NCBI GenBank assembly: GCA_963807235.1
Contig: CAWEBF010000006.1
Location: forward strand, 310,001 to 374,000
Direction of reading: 5' to 3'
Length of the DNA: 64,000 bases
Source of the DNA: CAWEBF01 sp963807235
GTDB lineage: Bacteria; Acidobacteriota; Vicinamibacteria; Vicinamibacterales; UBA2999
The notes under the pieces: generated by a model
Database searches by the model: none
Told to the model about the DNA's origin: nothing
Seen by the model: only the letters and a program-made list of their open reading frames with translations
Position numbers and translations under genes: made by a program
Shown: one piece after another, positions 59,884 to 64,000 of the stretch
Layout: each line of letters starts with the position of its first letter
Numbering within the stretch: the first letter of the stretch is position 1

Positions 59884-61209
59884 ATGTTCATCACCAGACG
59901 GTCGTTGCCTCGCCGGACGTTCCTCCAGGGCATGGGTATCACCCTGGCGCTGCCGCTGCTGGACGCGATGGTGCCGGCGATGACGGCGCAGTCGCGCACG
60001 GCCGCGGCGCCCGTGCGCCGGTTCGGCGCCGTCTACGTTCCGCACGGCAAGATCCTCAACCAGTGGACGCCCGCTGCCGTTGGCAGCGGGTTCGAGTTCA
60101 CGCCCATCCTGAAGCCGCTGGAGAGCTTCCGCGATCACCTGTGTGTGGTCAGCGGGCTCGACGGACCCAAGGACCCGGCGGCCGGCGGCCACGCCACCGC
60201 GCCGGCGATGTGGCTCACCGGGATTTCGCCAAAGAAGACCGAGGGCGTGGACGTTCGCAACGAGACCACGATCGACCAGATGATCGCCAAGGCGATCGGC
60301 CAGGAGACCCCGTTCCCGTCCATCGAGGTCGCCACCGAAGACTTCACGGGCTTTGTCGGCGCCTGCGACGTCGGCTACAGCTGCACCTACATGAACACCA
60401 TCTCCTGGCAGGGCCCGACCACGCCGCTCCCGATGGAGATCAACCCGCGCGTCGTGTTCGAGCGGCTGTTCGGCGGCACCGGCACCGTGGAGGAGCGCCT
60501 CGAGCGGATGCGGACACGCCGCAGCATCCTGGACTCGGTGTCGAAGTCCGCGTCGAAGCTGCAGCAGGGGCTTGGCGCGCGCGACCAGTCACGCTTGAGC
60601 GAGTACCTGGACCACGTCCGCGAAATCGAGCGGCGTATCGCCCGCGCGGAGCAGCAGACCGGCGCGGACCTGAAGGTTCCTGAAGCGCCGATCGGCGCCC
60701 CCGAAGTGTTCGAGGCGCACGTCGGGCTGATGTTCGACCTGCTGGCGGTGGCGTTCCAGGCCGACATCACCCGCGTCTTCACCTTCATGATGGCGCGCGA
60801 CCTGCACAACGGGACCTACCCCCAGGTTGGAGTCGACGAGCCGCATCACGGCCTGTCGCACCACCAGAACAAGGCGGACAAGATCGCGCGCTTCGCCAAG
60901 GTCAACACCTATCACGTCGATCTCTTCAGCCGCTTCGTGAAGAAGCTGAAGGAAACGCCTGACGGCGACGGATCGATGCTGGACCACTCGGTGGTGCTCT
61001 ACGGCAGCGGCATGGGCAACGCTAACGTGCACAGCCACGTCGCGCTGCCGTACCTGGTCGCCGGCACCGGCATCGGCGCGATCAAGGGCGGCCGCCACAT
61101 CAAGGCGCGCGAGCACGACCCGACCGGAAACCTGCTGCTCAGCATCGTAGACAAGTTCGGGATCGAGCGGCAGAGCGTGGGATACAGCACGGGAAGGGTC
61201 GAGCTGTGA
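59884..61209 (+). CDS. DUF1552 protein, exported, right module
   Basis: 441 residues from ATG 59884 (GTG 59881 also in frame; CAGGAGAACC upstream). Signal: LPRRTFLQGMGITLALPLLD, a Tat-like RR motif. Conserved blocks: FGAVYVPHGKILNQWTPAAV, FEFTPILKPLESFRDHLCVV, GGHATAPAMWLTG, VGYSCTYMNTISWQGPTTPL, DITRVFTFMMARDL, HHGLSHHQNKADKIARFAKV and DHSVVLYGSGMGNANVHSH. Intact, and a full-length guide for the broken copy at 50734. It ends inside the ankyrin start (GTG 61206). Function unknown; cytochrome partner. Confidence 0.95.
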   Translation: MFITRRSLPRRTFLQGMGITLALPLLDAMVPAMTAQSRTAAAPVRRFGAVYVPHGKILNQWTPAAVGSGFEFTPILKPLESFRDHLCVVSGLDGPKDPAAGGHATAPAMWLTGISPKKTEGVDVRNETTIDQMIAKAIGQETPFPSIEVATEDFTGFVGACDVGYSCTYMNTISWQGPTTPLPMEINPRVVFERLFGGTGTVEERLERMRTRRSILDSVSKSASKLQQGLGARDQSRLSEYLDHVREIERRIARAEQQTGADLKVPEAPIGAPEVFEAHVGLMFDLLAVAFQADITRVFTFMMARDLHNGTYPQVGVDEPHHGLSHHQNKADKIARFAKVNTYHVDLFSRFVKKLKETPDGDGSMLDHSVVLYGSGMGNANVHSHVALPYLVAGTGIGAIKGGRHIKAREHDPTGNLLLSIVDKFGIERQSVGYSTGRVEL

Positions 61210-62831
61210 AATTCACAATTCACAATTCACAATTCACAAAGTCAGGCCGGGACAGCATTGCCGCTCTTGCTGCAATGCTGTTCGCCCTCTCGGCCGGCGT
61301 GGCGAGCGCGGCGGACTTGCGGGTCGTGCAAGCGGCCAAGAACGGCGACGCGGCGGCGGTGCGGACGCTGGTCCAGCAGCGCGTCGACGTCAACGCGCCG
61401 GATGTGGACGGCACCACGGCGCTGCACTGGGCCGCGCGGTCTGGCGACGCGGATCTGGTGGGCATGTTGCTGCGGGCCGGGGCGAAGGCGGGCGTCGCAA
61501 ACCGCTACGGCATGACGCCGCTACTGCTGGCCGCATCCAACGGGCACGTCGCCGTCGTGGACGCGCTGCTGAAGAGCGGCGCGCGGGCCGACGCGGCGGG
61601 CCCCGAAGGCGAGACGCCGCTGATGCTCGCGGCGCGGTCGGGCAACCTTGCCGCCGTCAACCTGCTGCTCGAGGCCGGCGCGAACGTCGGCGCGAAGGAG
61701 CAGTGGCAGGGCCAGACCGCCTTGATGTGGGCCGCGGCCGAGAACCATGGCGCGGTGGTGAGGGCCCTGGCCGCGCGGGGCGCCGAGCTGAACGGGCGGT
61801 CGAACGTGCTGCAGCCGCCACAGCGCGAGATCCTGGACTTCCGCACCGACAAGAACGGCCAGGCGTTGCAAACGCTGTTGACGACGTTCCCGCGCGGCGG
61901 CCTGACGCCGCTGCTGTTCGCGGCCCGGCAGGGCTCGCTCGACGCCGCCCGCGCGCTCGTCGCCGCCGGTGCGGACGTAAACCTGGCCGATCCCGAGGGC
62001 ATCAGCCCGATGGTGCTGGCGATCCGCAACGGCCACTACGAAGTCGCGGCGCTGCTCCTGGAGAAGGGTGCCGACGTCAACGCCGGAGATCGCGTGAACC
62101 GCACGCCGCTGTACATGGCGGTCGACATGCACTCCCTGGACTGGATCCAGAACCGCCCGGCGCCCAAGGTCGAAGGCGCGCTGGACAGCCTGGATCTGGT
62201 GAAGCTGCTGCTCGAACGCGGCGCCACACCCGATGTGCAGCTGACCGGCAACGTTCCTGGCTGGAAGGGCGACGCGATCGCGTCCCAGAACACGTTCGGT
62301 AACGTGATCGGGGCCGGTACCACACCGTTCGTGCGCGCCGCCAAGAACGGCGACATCGCGGCGATGCGGCTGTTGATTGGCAAGGGCGCGAACACGAACA
62401 TCGGCACGCGCAACAAGACCACGGCGCTGATGGCGCTGGTCGGCGGGCTGGGCCGGAAGTACGGTGCCGACTTGCAGGTGTCCGCCGCCGAGGAAAGGAA
62501 CGCCCTCGAGGCCGCCAGGCTGATCCTGGATTTGGGCGCCGACGTGAACGCGTCCAACGATGCCGGACAGACCTCGCTGCACGCGGCCGCTGCGATCGGC
62601 GCCAATGGCGTGGTGCGCTTTCTCGTCGAGCGCGGCGCGCGGCTCGACGCAAGGACGCGACAGGGGCGGACCGCCCTGGACGAAGCGCTGCGCGGAGTGG
62701 CCAACATCGACGGCGCGCCCGGCGAGGCGCACGAAGACACCGCCACGCTGTTACGGGAGCTGATGACGCAGCGCGGGCTCGATGTGAAGCTGGCGGCTCC
62801 GGCGCCTTCCGCGGCACCGGCGGAACCGTAG
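61206..62831 (+). CDS. Secreted ankyrin-repeat protein, right module
   Basis: 541 residues from GTG 61206, overlapping the DUF1552 stop. The first codons are made of a 7-bp tandem repeat (KFTIHNSQFT). A signal peptide follows (IAALAAMLFALSAGVASA). About 12 ankyrin repeats follow: GTTALHWAARSGDADLVGML, GMTPLLLAASNGHVAVVDAL, GETPLMLAARSGNLAAVNLL, GISPMVLAIRNGHYEVAALL, GQTSLHAAAAIGANGVVRFL. The block from PFVRAAKNGDIAAMRLLIGK matches the left copy. It ends with a Pro/Ala tail. Translational coupling to DUF1552 implies a working complex. Confidence 0.92.
   Translation: MKFTIHNSQFTKSGRDSIAALAAMLFALSAGVASAADLRVVQAAKNGDAAAVRTLVQQRVDVNAPDVDGTTALHWAARSGDADLVGMLLRAGAKAGVANRYGMTPLLLAASNGHVAVVDALLKSGARADAAGPEGETPLMLAARSGNLAAVNLLLEAGANVGAKEQWQGQTALMWAAAENHGAVVRALAARGAELNGRSNVLQPPQREILDFRTDKNGQALQTLLTTFPRGGLTPLLFAARQGSLDAARALVAAGADVNLADPEGISPMVLAIRNGHYEVAALLLEKGADVNAGDRVNRTPLYMAVDMHSLDWIQNRPAPKVEGALDSLDLVKLLLERGATPDVQLTGNVPGWKGDAIASQNTFGNVIGAGTTPFVRAAKNGDIAAMRLLIGKGANTNIGTRNKTTALMALVGGLGRKYGADLQVSAAEERNALEAARLILDLGADVNASNDAGQTSLHAAAAIGANGVVRFLVERGARLDARTRQGRTALDEALRGVANIDGAPGEAHEDTATLLRELMTQRGLDVKLAAPAPSAAPAEP
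61211..61238 (+). repeat. Heptanucleotide tandem repeat (ATTCACA)x4 at the start of the ankyrin gene
   Basis: Four exact copies of ATTCACA in codons 2-11 of the gene starting at GTG 61206. The unit is 7 bases, so a gain or loss of one unit shifts the frame. Confidence 0.93.
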
Positions 62832-62835
62832 GGCA

Positions 62836-63273
62836 GTGCGACGAGCGGCGTTCGTAGCCGCGTGTACGCTCGGGCTCGGCTCGGCGGCGGTCTACGCTCG
62901 TCAAGGTGACGCGCCCACGCTCGACGCCGGCGTCTACACCATCGAACAGGGCAAGCGCGGCAGGGTGCATTACGGCGCTCTTTGCGCCTCGTGCCACGTC
63001 GGCGACCTGAGCGGTACGCTCGCCGCCGATGCCGGCGCACCGCCGCTGCGCGGCACACCGTTCGTCACGTCGATGGAGAAGAAAGGGCTCGCCGCCGTGT
63101 TCGACTACATGAAGACGACGATGCCCGCCGACGATCCGGGATTCCTCGACGACAGTGAGTACCTCGAGATCCTGGCATACCTCCTCGAAGCCAACGGATT
63201 CCCTCCCGGCTCTCGCGAGCTGACCATCGCGCACTTGCCGAACATTCGCACGCGCCCGGCCTCCAGTCGATAG
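62836..63273 (+). CDS. Single-haem c-type cytochrome, secreted
   Basis: 145 residues from GTG 62836, 4 bases after the ankyrin stop. Signal peptide ~1-22 (VYARQ). One CASCH motif near residue 50 (YGALCASCHVGDLSG) and distal Met candidates in SMEKKGL and TMPADDPGFL. The C-terminal helix DSEYLEILAYLLEANGFPPG is typical of cytochrome c class I. It likely passes electrons to or from the two-haem cytochrome of the same operon. Confidence 0.9.
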   Translation: MRRAAFVAACTLGLGSAAVYARQGDAPTLDAGVYTIEQGKRGRVHYGALCASCHVGDLSGTLAADAGAPPLRGTPFVTSMEKKGLAAVFDYMKTTMPADDPGFLDDSEYLEILAYLLEANGFPPGSRELTIAHLPNIRTRPASSR

Positions 63274-63275
63274 TC

Positions 63276-63383
63276 GCAGATGCCCGAAGACTGGCCGCGG
63301 GTACTGGCCTCAACCAGTGGCGTGTGCCGACGACCATCGTGACCGCACGCTTCGCCAAGTTCAGCGTGCAGGTCGACTTTTGA
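63276..63383 (+). pseudogene. C-terminal relic of a TonB-dependent receptor
   Basis: One frame reads GTGLNQWRVPTTIVTARFAK then FSVQVDF before TGA 63381-63383. This closely resembles the last strand of Oar-type receptors (compare LQPRIVKFSAQIDF at 32246). Nothing of the rest of a receptor is present upstream, where the cytochrome gene lies, so it is a deletion scar. Confidence 0.42.
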
Positions 63384-63384
63384 C

Positions 63385-63419
63385 GCTCCCGGCTCCCGGC
63401 TTCCGGCTCCCGGCTCCCG
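63385..63419. repeat. Heptanucleotide tandem repeat GCTCCCG x5
   Basis: Five contiguous 7-bp units; the third is GCTTCCG. They fill the gap between the receptor relic and the stop of the convergent malate synthase gene. Short GC-rich satellites like this can form G-rich structures on the other strand. Confidence 0.88.
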
Positions 63420-64000
63420 TCAGGACGCGGCGAAATCGAGATTCTCGGTGATCCGCGTTCCGTCTTTCTGGAACGCGTTCACCAGCAGCCGGATCCGCCG
63501 GCGGCCCTCCTCGAGATTCGAGTTGCCCAGGTTGACGTTCAGGAGATCCACGAACCACGGCATCTTCACCGTCTCGGTCACGTAGGTCTCCACGATCTCG
63601 CGCGAGATGGGCAGGGTCGTGGTCTTCGAGTTGTCGTGGACGTCGCGGTTGCTCGCCGCCAGCAGCTTTGCGTATTCCTCGGCGAGAAGTTTGCGGAACA
63701 GATCCGGCGTGAACGTGTCGCCGGCCTTGACGCCCGCGCCCGGGTCGTCGGCGGTGAGCGTCGCGCCCTTGTGCAGCCACTCCCAGAGGATGCTGAGGCG
63801 AATCTCACCGGTCGCCATGTCCTCCATCAGGTAGAGCACGTCGTCGTTGCCGAAGAAGTCCGCCGCCTTGAGTGCGGCCGCCTGCAGTCCCTGGCCGAAG
63901 GCGTTGCCGTACTGGAGCGCCACGCTCAGGAGATCCCGGGCTCCGCGCACGGTGCGTGGCGCCGGTTCGAGGAGCATCAGGCCGTCGGCATCCGACAGCG
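63420..64000 (-). CDS. Malate synthase, C-terminal part (start outside window)
   Basis: The frame is open at the right edge of the window. LMLLEPAPRTVRGARDLLSV opens the visible part; then come FGNDDVLYLMEDMATGEIRL, SILWEWLHKGATLT and FTPDLFRKLLAEEYAKLLAA. The MED-ATGEI-R-S-W-W block and the following LF-LL-EE helix match the C-terminal end of malate synthase A (E. coli AceB has LMEDAATAEI and SIWQWIHH in the same order). A longer tail (TTLPISREIVETYVTETVKM) follows than in E. coli. The enzyme makes malate from glyoxylate and acetyl-CoA in the glyoxylate shunt. Isocitrate lyase is not in the window. Confidence 0.75.
   Translation of the reverse strand, partial: LSDADGLMLLEPAPRTVRGARDLLSVALQYGNAFGQGLQAAALKAADFFGNDDVLYLMEDMATGEIRLSILWEWLHKGATLTADDPGAGVKAGDTFTPDLFRKLLAEEYAKLLAASNRDVHDNSKTTTLPISREIVETYVTETVKMPWFVDLLNVNLGNSNLEEGRRRIRLLVNAFQKDGTRITENLDFAAS

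Noticed and set aside
61211..61238. CRISPR-like short repeat array
   Set aside because: The unit is 7 bases without spacers, and no cas genes are in the window. It is a simple tandem repeat.
1..64000. Mobile elements or prophage to explain duplicated operons
   Set aside because: No transposase, integrase, terminal inverted repeat or attachment-site duplication was found. The paralogous operons are too diverged for recent transposition.

Overview
The window looks like chromosomal DNA of an Acidobacteriota member, most likely class Vicinamibacteria. This is inferred from very GC-rich sequence, Oar-type TonB-dependent receptors with an N-terminal carboxypeptidase-regulatory domain, a TIGR03435 protein, DUF1592/DUF1552 (planctomycete-type cytochrome) operons, an expanded family of secreted 'DLxGxW' proteins, and many short secreted hydrolases. 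No rRNA, tRNA, CRISPR array, integrase or transposase was recognised. A large share of the genes carry one or more single-base frame breaks with conserved protein sequence on both sides. I treat most as sequence errors from a long-read assembly and give one full-length entry per gene. Layout. 1-13.2 kb: tail of an M28 peptidase, an intact TonB-dependent receptor, a DLxGxW-type protein, an asparagine-synthetase-like gene, an alpha/beta hydrolase, a striking metallo-beta-lactamase/clan-CD-peptidase fusion with a small acidic partner, an NTF2-like protein and a large secreted protein of unknown function. 13.3-19 kb: a tightly coupled run of MoxR-type AAA ATPase, vWA/zincin protein and three-TM membrane protein, joined by ATGA overlap to a three-gene secreted operon (MBL hydrolase plus two DLxGxW-type proteins). 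19-32 kb: hypothetical envelope genes, a BaeRF/Vms1-like protein with a histone-like basic neighbour, an enterochelin-esterase-like protein, a phosphate-type porin coupled to CotH, and a second paralogous copy of the MBL/DLxGxW operon. 32-44 kb: a second TonB-dependent receptor, a cytochrome/VOC/cupin operon, glpK-glpF, a sulfotransferase, a stand-alone receiver, a Crp/Fnr regulator and a class-C beta-lactamase-like hydrolase. 44-50.7 kb: a GntR(YtrA)-ABC-TIGR03435 operon with its palindromic operator, an FG-GAP protein and an LpqC-like esterase. 50.7-63.3 kb: two divergent paralogous modules, each with a DUF1592-type cytochrome, a DUF1552 protein and an ankyrin protein; in the right-hand one the cytochrome appears fused to two VOC domains. 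The window ends in the C-terminal part of malate synthase on the minus strand. The overall picture is an aerobic heterotroph with heavy investment in secreted, redox and surface proteins. The best leads for undescribed biology are the MBL-C25 fusion pair (8.2-11.2 kb), the duplicated MBL/DLxGxW operons, and the VOC-cytochrome fusion within the mirrored cytochrome/ankyrin modules.
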